From: DATKCF01 sp035513345
GTDB lineage: Bacteria; Gemmatimonadota; Gemmatimonadetes; Longimicrobiales; RSA9
Direction of reading: 5' to 3'
Length of the DNA stretch: 64,000 nucleotides
Assembly (NCBI GenBank): GCA_035513345.1
Contig: DATKCF010000160.1
Location: 10,137 to 74,136 of the forward strand
A program made the position numbers and the translations under genes. The notes beneath the pieces were generated by a model, which was given only the letters and a program-made list of their open reading frames with translations, had not been told where the DNA came from and ran no database searches. Position 1 is the first letter of the stretch, and each line of letters starts with the position of its first letter. Below, one piece after another: positions 52,255 to 60,621 of this stretch.

Positions 52255-52944
52255 TCACACCGTCGAGCTGGGACAGATGTCGGCAAGCACGCACTCCGCG
52301 CAACGCGGTCGCGGAGCCTTGCAGACCGCGCGCCCGTGAAAGATGAGGACATGCGCGAGGCCGGTCCACGTCTCGCGCGGGAACAGCTTCATCAGATCCG
52401 TCTCGACACGGACCGGATCCTCCTCGCGTGTCAGTCCGAGCCGCCGTGACAGCCGGCCGACATGCGTGTCGACGACGACACCATCGTCCTTGCCGAACGC
52501 GTTCCCGAGAACGACGTTCGCTGTCTTGCGTCCGACGCCGGGTAACGCCACAAGCTCGGCCATCGTGTCCGGGATCTCTCCGTCGTGGCGATCGACCACG
52601 GCATTGGCCATGCCGAGCAGACTCTTCGTCTTGTTCCGGAAGAAGCCGGTCGAGCGAATCATGTCTTCGACTGTTTCCGTCTTCGCGCCGGCCAGCACCT
52701 TCGCGGACGGAAACCGTTTGAACAGCGCGGGCGTGACCATGTTGACGCGCTCGTCGGTGCACTGCGCTGACAGGATCGTGGCGACCAGCAGCTCATAGGG
52801 TCCGTCGAAGTCGAGTGCGGTCCTGGCTTCGGGATACTCGCGGTCGAGACGGCGCAGGATCTCCGCCGCGCGTTCCCTGCGTTGCGCGATGGTCTCACGT
52901 CGGCGCCTGGTCCGGGTCGTTACGTTCTTCTTCCTGGCTGGCAT
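52255..52944 (-). CDS. nth: Endonuclease III (DNA glycosylase/AP lyase)
   Basis: 229 aa. Removes oxidised pyrimidines and cuts at abasic sites. HhH motif LPGVGRKTANVVL with catalytic Lys and following catalytic Asp in VVDTHVGRL. 4Fe-4S cluster cysteines C-X6-C-X2-C-X5-C in CKAPRPRCAECVLADIC at the C-terminus. ATG 52944 shares its A with the upstream stop (TGATG). Basic N-terminal extension (RKKNVTTRTRRRRETIAQRR). Confidence 0.95.
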   Translation of the reverse strand: MPARKKNVTTRTRRRRETIAQRRERAAEILRRLDREYPEARTALDFDGPYELLVATILSAQCTDERVNMVTPALFKRFPSAKVLAGAKTETVEDMIRSTGFFRNKTKSLLGMANAVVDRHDGEIPDTMAELVALPGVGRKTANVVLGNAFGKDDGVVVDTHVGRLSRRLGLTREEDPVRVETDLMKLFPRETWTGLAHVLIFHGRAVCKAPRPRCAECVLADICPSSTV

Positions 52945-53804
52945 CAAAGCGAATCGGGATCGGTGATGGCGGTCGCGGCGATGGACGATGCGGGCAGTCC
53001 GTGACCGGGATCGTCACCTTCGGTGGCTGACGGTGCCGGCACCAGTGATGCCGGCGTCAGATCAATGTAGTGGAAGAGGCGTGAAACGAGTTTGAGCAGC
53101 TCGGTCGTCGAGGTAACAGCGAGCAGGTCCCGCATCTCTCCGCCGGGCAGAATGTTGGCAAAGTCAGTACCGTCCGGCCGGGCGCTCTGGTCACCCCAGT
53201 GGCCGGGCGCTGGCGGCGGCAGCGGTGCGACGGCCTCGACCACGCTGAAGCCCGGACGCCCGGAGTGCATGCCGAGGGCGAGCAGCAATTCCATGCTGCC
53301 CGGCCGGCCGCCATCGGACTCGACCACGGACCAGAAGAAGCCGTCTACCGCTTCCGGCGGTGCCTGCTCATCGATGCGTGCCCACACCAGGTGGCGAGGC
53401 AACTGCAGATAGCCGGCGTCGTGTGGCGCAGCGAAGCGCCACTCCCCGGCCGCGTCGGACTGCAGCACATCGCGCAGCAACCGCTCTGCGACGGTGAACA
53501 GGCGGCGACCGCGGTCGTGGAACCGGAACGCGTGAAACAGGAGCGCGCCGTATTCGCGAACGGCGTCCGGCGGCGGCAGCGGCGAATCGGTCGCAGCCGT
53601 CAGGTCCGCGCTGTCCGGTCGCAGTTCACGCAGCAGTTCACCGACCGTAGCGAGCATGAGGAATCGTTCGCGTACACTCGTATCGACGTGCCTGGCTTCC
53701 GCCTCATCCCGAATCGACGGAAACACCCCATGCTCGAAGCGATCCAGGCCGAAGGCCAGCTCGTACGGTGTCAATCGTGCCGGCACCGTCTCAGCCTCCG
53801 TCAT
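52944..53804 (-). CDS. Hypothetical protein coupled to nth
   Basis: 286 aa, ATG 53804, overlapping the zincin-like gene by 14 bp and nth by one base. Mixed alpha/beta: LTPYELAFGLDRFEHGVFPS, a helical bundle with EYGALLFHAFRFHDRGRRLF, and strands PRHLVWARIDEQAP. No catalytic motif recognised. The overlaps indicate one translation unit of zincin-like protein, this protein and Nth. Confidence 0.65.
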   Translation of the reverse strand: MTEAETVPARLTPYELAFGLDRFEHGVFPSIRDEAEARHVDTSVRERFLMLATVGELLRELRPDSADLTAATDSPLPPPDAVREYGALLFHAFRFHDRGRRLFTVAERLLRDVLQSDAAGEWRFAAPHDAGYLQLPRHLVWARIDEQAPPEAVDGFFWSVVESDGGRPGSMELLLALGMHSGRPGFSVVEAVAPLPPPAPGHWGDQSARPDGTDFANILPGGEMRDLLAVTSTTELLKLVSRLFHYIDLTPASLVPAPSATEGDDPGHGLPASSIAATAITDPDSL

Positions 53805-54510
53805 TCAGACGCTCGGCCCGGGCGTTGCCCTCCACGACGGTCGCCTGCTCGCGCCGCAGCAGCGCGCCGAGGCGCGATCGAAGAGACCGGCTGCGAACAA
53901 TCACGATGCACAGTTCGCCCGGCGGACTGTCCACACCGTCGACCGTGATGAAGTTGACATCGGCCGAACCTTCCATTGGTTCCACGATCCGGTAGGTGCT
54001 GCCGCCCCACTCGAACGTGATCTCCGTCCCGGGCTCTTCCGTCTCCCGGAAAAACGCGTCTTCGAGCCGGTACCAGCCGTCACCGAGCGGCTCGCCGCCG
54101 CGGAAGTAGAACGGGTCGAACGGTTCGCCATCATGTCGCCTGAAATGCTGTTCCATGGCCGCGTCGACATCCTCGAGGTCATCCTCGGCGGCCAGACTTT
54201 CGAGATGGTGTTTCAACTCGTGCGTGATCGTCTCCCAGGTCTCCTCTTCCCAGTCGAAATCCTCGTCCTGTGCGGCGAGTCGGCGGAACGAACCGTAGTA
54301 CAGGATGAGTTCGGAGCGGATCGTTTCGGGACCGCCGAAATCGGACGGCCACGATTCGGTCACGCACTCACCGAGCGTGAAGATGCCGGGCGATCGGTCG
54401 TGCGCCCTGGCGTCACGCACGATCACGAGTGCGTCAATGCCTTCCTTGAACGTATCCGGGATCCGCTCCCAGTCCCGTTCCGCCAGTGCTTCGAACTCGG
54501 CGAACGTCAC
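53791..54510 (-). CDS. Zincin-like metallopeptidase-domain protein
   Basis: 239 aa from GTG 54510; the frame is open to 54699 in an unlikely reading. HELKHHLESL (about 132-141) is an HExxH-like zinc site, preceded by YYGSFRRLAAQDEDFDWEEE. Resembles the possible-acetylaminoadipate/zincin_1 group of small bacterial metallopeptidase-like proteins. The C-terminal half (VNFITVDGVDSPPGELCIVI) is beta-rich. Activity is inferred only. Confidence 0.65.
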   Translation of the reverse strand: MTFAEFEALAERDWERIPDTFKEGIDALVIVRDARAHDRSPGIFTLGECVTESWPSDFGGPETIRSELILYYGSFRRLAAQDEDFDWEEETWETITHELKHHLESLAAEDDLEDVDAAMEQHFRRHDGEPFDPFYFRGGEPLGDGWYRLEDAFFRETEEPGTEITFEWGGSTYRIVEPMEGSADVNFITVDGVDSPPGELCIVIVRSRSLRSRLGALLRREQATVVEGNARAERLNDGG

Positions 54511-54586
54511 TGTCGCCCGCTTTCCCTGGTGTTCAGAATCCGAAATCCGTTGGCCCGGTTCGGAGACTGTCCCCTGGCGTTGCGGC

Positions 54587-56152
54587 TCAGGGGATCGATG
54601 GCACCGTTTCGCCTTCGGGCGGTGCAGCGCGATCGACGTCCGGGTTCGTGCGCCGCACCATCCAGCCGTTGAGCGCGGCGAGAATGACGAGCGCGACAAT
54701 GAACTGGACGCTCATGTTCGCAATGCCGAACGGTCCCCAGAGATCCTCGCCTCTCACGTTGAAGAACCACCACACAATGAGTGCGACGGCCTCGATTGCG
54801 ACCAGGCGGATCGCCCATTCCCAGAGCGGACCGACAGTGATGTCCGCATCCGCCGTGTTGACGAGGGTCTCGCGGAACCTGCGCACGCCGTACCGCAACA
54901 CGGCAATCGCGAAGAAGAATCCGGACAGCATGAGACCGACGCCCCACACGAAATCCTGGTTCGCGAACACGTCACGATTCAGCGCGGACGGCACGCCGAG
55001 CAGCGTACCGGCAATGCCGACGGTGAGGATAGCGGTTCGCCTCGGCATGCCACCATCGACCAGAACGCGAACAGTCAGTTCGATCATCGCGATCAAGCTG
55101 GTCCACGCGGCGAAGAACAGGGCGAGGAAGAAGAGGACCATGAAGAACCCGCCGGCGGGCAGCCGGTCGAACAACTGAGGCACCCAGATGAATGTGAGGC
55201 CCTCGTTGCCGGCGCCGACGATCGCGGCGCGAATCATGTCGGGTGTGACGGCGGCGCCAGAGGCCGCCGCCTCGGCCAGACCCGGGTACGCCGCGAGCGC
55301 CTCGGGCTGTGATGCGAGTGATGTCGCGAGTTGCGGTACGACGGCGAATACCGTGCACAGCACCATGATTCCCGCCAGCAGCGAGACGGCGTTGTTGCCG
55401 AAGCCGAGCATGAACGCGTTGAGAACGTTGTCCTCGCGCCGTCGCAGATAGATCGCGTAGGTCAGGATCAGGCCCCAGCCGGCACCGGTATCCCATGCGT
55501 TCTGGGTCAGCGCTTCGAGCCAGATGCGCGGTTCGGCCAGGTCGGCCCAGTGCGGCGTGAACAGGAAGTTGAGGCCGTCGACCGCGCCCGGCAGAGTGAC
55601 GGCGCGGATCGCCAGCACGATCACTAGAAAGAAAAGCGATGGAATGAGGATCTTCGCGGCCGTCTCGATGCCACGCACGCCGCGGGCGACGACGGCGATG
55701 CCGAGTGCGAACGCCGCAACCTGGAATCCGACCGACTGCCACGTGTATGCGAAGCCTTCCCACAGGGCACCCGGCCGGTCACCCGGGATCTGGCCAAGGA
55801 TCGCCGCAATGCTGTAGCGGATGGTCCAGCCGGCCACGACCGAGTAGTAGAACATGATCGCGATCGCGACCCACGCGACCCACGCGCCCAACCAGGCGTA
55901 CTTGTGGCCCATGATGCGCGCGAACGAACCGACGGTACCGTAACGCGTGTGCTTGCCGATCCCGAACTCGACCAGGATCAGTGGAATCGACCACAACAGC
56001 AGGAATACGACCCACGCGACGAGGAACGAGCCACCGCCGTTGTTCGCCGCAACGCGCGGGAACCGCCAGATATTGCCCGTTCCGACAGCCATACCGAGCA
56101 TCGCGAACATCATCGCCCAACGGCTCGAGAACTGCTCGACGCGTTTCGTCAC
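54587..56152 (-). CDS. Sodium-dependent NSS (neurotransmitter:sodium symporter) family transporter
   Basis: 521 aa, about 12 transmembrane segments. TM1 block AMLGMAVGTGNIWRFPRVAA contains the family signature with the Na/substrate-binding unwound region; TM2 follows. Substrate is probably an amino acid, unspecified. GTG 56152 overlaps the stop of a 27-codon ORF (GTGA) with GAGGAGG upstream; the chain reaches back to glyS. Confidence 0.92.
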   Translation of the reverse strand: MTKRVEQFSSRWAMMFAMLGMAVGTGNIWRFPRVAANNGGGSFLVAWVVFLLLWSIPLILVEFGIGKHTRYGTVGSFARIMGHKYAWLGAWVAWVAIAIMFYYSVVAGWTIRYSIAAILGQIPGDRPGALWEGFAYTWQSVGFQVAAFALGIAVVARGVRGIETAAKILIPSLFFLVIVLAIRAVTLPGAVDGLNFLFTPHWADLAEPRIWLEALTQNAWDTGAGWGLILTYAIYLRRREDNVLNAFMLGFGNNAVSLLAGIMVLCTVFAVVPQLATSLASQPEALAAYPGLAEAAASGAAVTPDMIRAAIVGAGNEGLTFIWVPQLFDRLPAGGFFMVLFFLALFFAAWTSLIAMIELTVRVLVDGGMPRRTAILTVGIAGTLLGVPSALNRDVFANQDFVWGVGLMLSGFFFAIAVLRYGVRRFRETLVNTADADITVGPLWEWAIRLVAIEAVALIVWWFFNVRGEDLWGPFGIANMSVQFIVALVILAALNGWMVRRTNPDVDRAAPPEGETVPSIP

Positions 56153-56232
56153 GCTTCTGCCTCCTCGGGGACGGGTTGATCAGGATCGTTGTCGGCGCTC
56201 GCGGCCGTCTGCCACTCGCCGGCCGGATTCAT
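56149..56232 (-). CDS. Tiny ORF between glyS and NSS transporter (coupling peptide?)
   Basis: 27 codons from ATG 56232 (overlapping the glyS stop in ATGA) to TGA 56149 (overlapping the NSS GTG start). MNPAGEWQTAASADNDPDQP then an acidic end; no membrane segment. Could simply carry ribosomes from glyS to the transporter start; whether the peptide itself matters is unknown. Confidence 0.35.
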   Translation of the reverse strand: MNPAGEWQTAASADNDPDQPVPEEAEA

Positions 56233-57551
56233 GCGATGCGGTCCCGGACATACGATACGGCGTGCTCCGCATCGATCCGTTCCTGGCGGAGCGTATCGCG
56301 GTCGCGCACCGTGATCGTGCCATCTTCCAGTGTCTGGCTGTCGATTGTCAGGGCGAACGGTGTGCCGGCCTCGTCCTGGCGCCGGTAACGCCGGCCGATC
56401 GAGCCACCATCGTCGAAGAACGAGTTGATGCCGGCGTCACGCAGCGCACGGTGGACCACCATTGCGCGGTCCGGCATGCCGTCCTTCTTCACGAGCGGCA
56501 GCACCGCCGTCTTGATCGGTGCCAGTCGCGGATGCAGGCCGAGCACGACGCGCGTCTCGCCCTCGACCTCCTCTTCCCGATAGGCGTCGGCCAGCACCGC
56601 CAGCACCGTCCGGCCCACACCGACCGCTGTCTCGACCACGTACGGCATGAAGCGCTTCTCGCGATCGACCGGATCGACGTACTCCAGCTTCTTGCCCGAA
56701 TACTCCTGGTGCCGGCGCAGGTCGAAGTCCGTACGATTGTGGATGCCCTCGAACTCCTGCCAGCCGAACGGGAACTCGTACTGGATGTCGAACGCGCGCT
56801 TCGCGTAGTGCGCAAGCTCATCGCCGGCGTGCTCGTGGAAGCGCAGCTTCGACGCACTGATACCGAGATCCTGCACCCAGCTCATCCGCTGCGCGCACCA
56901 GTACTCGAACCACTCGTCGTCCGTGCCCGGCTCGACAAAGTACTGCATCTCCATCTGCTCGAACTCGCGAGTCCGGAATATGAAGTTGCCAGGCGTGATT
57001 TCGTTGCGGAACGCCTTTCCAATCTGTGCGACACCGAACGGGATGCGCTGGCGAGCCGCGTTCAGCACATTCAGAAAGTTGACGTACGAGCCCTGTGCCG
57101 TCTCTGGCCGGAGGTACACGACGGCGGCGTCACCCTCGACCGGCCCCATGAACGTCTTGAACATGAGGTTGAACATCCGCGGCTCCGAAAAGCTGTCCTT
57201 CGAGCCGCACACCGGGCACTGATTCGAGGCTACGCCCGGCGCATCTGTGCGGAACCGGCGGTTACAGTTCGAGCACTCGACGAGCGGATCCGCGAAGCCG
57301 GCGACGTGGCCGCTGGCTTCCCATACCCGCGGGTGCATCAGGATCGACGCGTCGAGGCCCTCGATATCGTCGCGCATCAGGACCATCGATCGCCACCACG
57401 CCTCCTTCACGTTGCGCTGCAGTTCGACGCCAAGAGGGCCGTAGTCCCACACCGATCCGGTGCCGCCGTAGATTTCCGAGGACTGGAAGATGTAGCCTCG
57501 CCGTTTGCACAGCGAGACCAGCTTGTCCATCAGGTCGTCGTTGTTCGCCAT
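56229..57551 (-). CDS. glyS: Glycyl-tRNA synthetase (single-chain alpha2 type)
   Basis: 440 aa class II synthetase of the dimeric type (not the alpha2beta2 form). GTGSVWDYGPLG (motif 1 region), a four-cysteine zinc insertion CSNCNRRF and CPVCGSKD, RPETAQGSYV, then FRNEITPGNFIFRTREFEQ (motif 2), and DGGSIGRRYRRQDEAGTPF anticodon-binding part. ATG 57551; upstream frame to 57860 overlaps the next gene and is not used. Confidence 0.95.
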   Translation of the reverse strand: MANNDDLMDKLVSLCKRRGYIFQSSEIYGGTGSVWDYGPLGVELQRNVKEAWWRSMVLMRDDIEGLDASILMHPRVWEASGHVAGFADPLVECSNCNRRFRTDAPGVASNQCPVCGSKDSFSEPRMFNLMFKTFMGPVEGDAAVVYLRPETAQGSYVNFLNVLNAARQRIPFGVAQIGKAFRNEITPGNFIFRTREFEQMEMQYFVEPGTDDEWFEYWCAQRMSWVQDLGISASKLRFHEHAGDELAHYAKRAFDIQYEFPFGWQEFEGIHNRTDFDLRRHQEYSGKKLEYVDPVDREKRFMPYVVETAVGVGRTVLAVLADAYREEEVEGETRVVLGLHPRLAPIKTAVLPLVKKDGMPDRAMVVHRALRDAGINSFFDDGGSIGRRYRRQDEAGTPFALTIDSQTLEDGTITVRDRDTLRQERIDAEHAVSYVRDRIA

Positions 57552-57639
57552 CAGGTCGTTTCGGAGGGTCGCGCTCAGCTCCGTCCCGGAGCGAGCGCAA
57601 AGGTATCCGGCGCTCCGGCCGGCTGCAACGGGAGCGCGG

Positions 57640-57960
57640 TCAGGCGCGGTGGCGAGGCTCTTCGAGCGAATGCTCGACGAAGGTCGTCGACTGGACGCGG
57701 AACAGGCCCATGCGCTGGGCGGCGAGGATATAGCTGGCCCACACGGTGACGCCGCCGAACGCGAGGATGCCGAGCAGACCGGTAGCGGCAGCGGTACAGA
57801 GGGCGCCGACCGAAGTGAGCGCGCTGGCAACGGATACCATGCTCCAGTCCGTCCGGCCATCGTGCAACCGTCGCATCCGGACTACGCCCATCGCGGCACC
57901 GCCCGCGGCGAACGTCACCAGGGCAATGACCAGCAGGCCGATCCGGATCCAGACGGTCAT
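57640..57960 (-). CDS. Small membrane protein
   Basis: 106 aa, ATG 57960. Hydrophobic segments about 4-24 (IRIGLLVIALVTFAAGGAA), 47-70 (ASALTSVGALCTAAATGLLG) and on to 82. Sits between mlaD and glyS on the same strand, 16 bp after mlaD, so probably part of that unit. Unknown function. Confidence 0.65.
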   Translation of the reverse strand: MTVWIRIGLLVIALVTFAAGGAAMGVVRMRRLHDGRTDWSMVSVASALTSVGALCTAAATGLLGILAFGGVTVWASYILAAQRMGLFRVQSTTFVEHSLEEPRHRA

Positions 57961-57976
57961 GGCTCGTTTCAGATCC

Positions 57977-58867
57977 TCAGAAGATTCTCACGTTGATATA
58001 TCGGCCGGGCCGCTCCCGGATATCGGTCGCCAAAAGACGGAACTCCCGAAGCGTGATGCTCAGTTCTTCGTGGAGCGCCGGGTCGTTGACCAGTCTGCCG
58101 ATGGTGCCTTCCCCGCGATCGATCCGGCCCAGCACGCGTTCGATCGCAGTCAACGAACGCTCCATCGAGGCCGCGGCCGCCGTAAGTGCTTCGGCGCTCC
58201 TGCGAACTTCCTCCATCGTCCGGGTCGCCACGTCGGTCGCGCCAGTCACGGCGTCGCCCATGCGCGCTTCCTCGAACTCCGCGGTCGCGCGGCCGATCGC
58301 GTCAGCGGCATCGCGGAACGACAGGAGCGCCGACCGCAGCTCGACGGCGCTCGACGGGAGGATCGCCGCCGTCTCGTGCACATCCCGGAGCATCCTCGGC
58401 GACACCAGTGAGTCGACAGCCGACAGAACCGAACTGGCCCGCGCGCTCAGGTCAACGGCAAGATCCGTGATCTCGGGGATTGTGCTGCCCGTGATCGTAT
58501 CCAGATCCTCGAGGAACGTCGGTGCCGTGCCGGGCCGGAGGTCGATCGTATGGGCACCGAAAACGTCGCCCTTGATCGCCGCGTGCGTATCGCGCGGCAG
58601 CTCGAGGTCGCCAGTCACTCTAATGCCCGCGAACACGCCGCCCGCTCGGTCGACATTCACGCTCTGCACCAGTCCCACGTCCACTCCGCTCACATACACG
58701 CGGTCGCCTCGTTTGAGCCCGCCGCCATCGGTGAGCCGCACGACGATGTCGAGCCCGCCCTGCCAGACCGGGTTGCCGAGCAGATAGTAGAGACCCCAGA
58801 AGAACGCCACGGTGGCAAGGACCGTCAGCAGTCCGATCGACGTGATGTTGCGTTTGCGGCTGTCCAT
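57977..58867 (-). CDS. mlaD: MlaD/MCE-domain lipid-transport protein
   Basis: 296 aa. N-terminal transmembrane anchor (about 9-30), MCE domain (about 38-120, DIVVRLTDGGGLKRGDRVYV ... GDVFGAHTIDLRPG), then a long helical C-terminal region (SARASSVLSAVDSLVSP and repeats of Ala/Ser-rich coiled coil). Substrate-binding ring of an Mla-type phospholipid transporter. Downstream of mlaF and mlaE in one operon; MlaB and MlaC are not present here. Confidence 0.9.
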   Translation of the reverse strand: MDSRKRNITSIGLLTVLATVAFFWGLYYLLGNPVWQGGLDIVVRLTDGGGLKRGDRVYVSGVDVGLVQSVNVDRAGGVFAGIRVTGDLELPRDTHAAIKGDVFGAHTIDLRPGTAPTFLEDLDTITGSTIPEITDLAVDLSARASSVLSAVDSLVSPRMLRDVHETAAILPSSAVELRSALLSFRDAADAIGRATAEFEEARMGDAVTGATDVATRTMEEVRRSAEALTAAAASMERSLTAIERVLGRIDRGEGTIGRLVNDPALHEELSITLREFRLLATDIRERPGRYINVRIF

Positions 58868-58885
58868 TTCTTCCCGTCTGTCCCC

Positions 58886-59638
58886 TCAGGCGACCGCGGA
58901 TTCCATGATTCTGGTCCTGCGCACGAACTGCTTTACCACCGGATCCTCGCTCGCCAGGATATCCGCAGGCGACGCGTTCGCCCGGATCTTCCCGTCGTAC
59001 AGCAGCGCGATCCGGTCACCTACGTCGAACGCCGTGTCCAGGTCGTGCGTGACCACGATGCTCGTTACACCCAGGCTGCGGCCCAGGTTGAAAATGAGTT
59101 CGTCGATATTGTCCGCGTTGACCGGGTCGAGCCCGGTCGTCGGCTCATCCCAGAGCAGATAGCTCGGCTTGCTCGCGATGGCACGTGCGACGCCGACCCG
59201 CTTGCGCATGCCGCCCGACAGCTCCGACGGATACTTCACGAGGACATCGGGCTCGAGCTTCACCCTCGCGATCAGATCGAGAGCACCCTCACGGCAATCC
59301 GCGAGGCCGGTCGTGCTACTCTCGTCGCACTGCGCCAGCATCAGGTTCTCTGCGACCGTGAGCGAGTCGAAGAGTGCCGCGTTCTGGAACACGTAGCCGA
59401 GGTTGCGCCGGACCCTGCGCAGTTCGGCGGGCGTCGCCTTCGAGATGTGAACGCCGTCGACAATCACGTCGCCGTCATCGGGTTCGAGCAGGCCGATCGC
59501 GTGCTTGAGCAGAACGCTCTTGCCGCTGCCTGATGGTCCGAGCAACGCGAGCGTCTCGCCTTCCTGCACTTTCAGGTTGACGCCCTGCAGAACCTTCAGC
59601 GGGCCGAAGCTCTTGTGCAAGTTGATGTATTCAATCAT
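58886..59638 (-). CDS. mlaF: MlaF-type ABC transporter ATPase
   Basis: 250 aa. Walker A GPSGSGKSVLL, signature LSGGMRKRVGVARA, Walker B YLLWDEPTTGLDP with catalytic Glu and the H-loop VVTHDLD. Energises the lipid-transport complex with MlaE and MlaD. ATG 59638 follows mlaE by 16 bp. Confidence 0.95.
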   Translation of the reverse strand: MIEYINLHKSFGPLKVLQGVNLKVQEGETLALLGPSGSGKSVLLKHAIGLLEPDDGDVIVDGVHISKATPAELRRVRRNLGYVFQNAALFDSLTVAENLMLAQCDESSTTGLADCREGALDLIARVKLEPDVLVKYPSELSGGMRKRVGVARAIASKPSYLLWDEPTTGLDPVNADNIDELIFNLGRSLGVTSIVVTHDLDTAFDVGDRIALLYDGKIRANASPADILASEDPVVKQFVRRTRIMESAVA

Positions 59639-59654
59639 TTGCGCGCATCCGGAT

Positions 59655-60419
59655 TCAGAACGCCTTCAGCAACGGTACGAGCAGCACGTCCAGTGCCATG
59701 ATCGCGATGGTCGTGAGTACGACGGCCGTTGTCGTCGCCCGGCCCACACCCTCCGCACCGCCCTTCCCTTCGAGACCGACGAAGCACGCGATGAACGTGA
59801 TCGTCAAGCCGAACAGCAGGCCCTTGATGACCGAGAAGTACAATACCCACGGCCTGAAATAGTAGCGCATTCCGTAGATGATGTCGGCCGACGTCAGCCC
59901 ATCCACGGCCAGCAGCCCGATGCCCCAGCCGGCGAAGAGGCCCATTGCGTCGGCCAGCACCGTCAGCGGCGGGAACACGAGCAGTCCCGCAACGATCCGC
60001 GGTGTGACGAGGAACGCGACCGGGTCGCGTCCCATGGCATAGAGCGCGTCGATCTGCTCGGTCACCTTCATCGACGCCAGTTCGGCGGCGATCGCGGCGC
60101 CAATGCGCGCCATCATCACGATCGCTGTGAGGAGCGGACCCAGCTCCGTGATCACGCTGGCGGCCAGGACGCTTCCAACCACCCAGAGCGGCAGACCGCC
60201 GGTGAACTGCGCGCCGGTCTGCTGCGACGTCACGGCACCGCCGAGCGCTGCCATGAAGAGCACGAGCGGCAGGGACGCGATGCCCATCACGTACGCCTGC
60301 TGGAGCGCGGCGGTTGCGTACAACCTGGGCCGCGGCAGTACCGTAATGATCTGCCATGCCATCAAGGTGCTGCGGCCGACGAAGTCCAGACCCGCGCGGA
60401 CGCTGACGAGCGCTTTCAA
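59655..60419 (-). CDS. mlaE: MlaE-type lipid ABC transporter permease
   Basis: 254 aa with six hydrophobic segments; ELGPLLTAIVMMARIGAAIA (about 92-111) and GMRYYFRPWVLYFSVIKGLL are MlaE signatures. Start at TTG 60419 (no better start in frame; a modest GGGGG precedes). First gene of the mlaE-mlaF-mlaD unit. Confidence 0.92.
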   Translation of the reverse strand: MKALVSVRAGLDFVGRSTLMAWQIITVLPRPRLYATAALQQAYVMGIASLPLVLFMAALGGAVTSQQTGAQFTGGLPLWVVGSVLAASVITELGPLLTAIVMMARIGAAIAAELASMKVTEQIDALYAMGRDPVAFLVTPRIVAGLLVFPPLTVLADAMGLFAGWGIGLLAVDGLTSADIIYGMRYYFRPWVLYFSVIKGLLFGLTITFIACFVGLEGKGGAEGVGRATTTAVVLTTIAIMALDVLLVPLLKAF

Positions 60420-60569
60420 GACAGGATACCCCCGGTACTCGTCTTACCGTTCCCCGGTCCTCCGGCACTGCCTGGAGAACTCCACCCGGTGCCGCCCGGT
60501 TCCGTCCGCGTCGGCGGCGCAAGATACGCCGGACCACGGCGGGACGGTACCCCTGATCCGGATGGACGA

Positions 60570-60600
60570 AGAGCCCCCGGCGCGGCGCGCAGGGGGCTCT
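60570..60600 (-). terminator. Terminator after the second NSS transporter
   Basis: AGAGCCCCC (60570-60578) pairs perfectly with GGGGGCTCT (60592-60600) around a GC-rich 13-nt loop, 21 bp after the stop of the 60622 gene. Confidence 0.7.
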
Positions 60601-60621
60601 CGCGATTACAGCGCCGAATCG

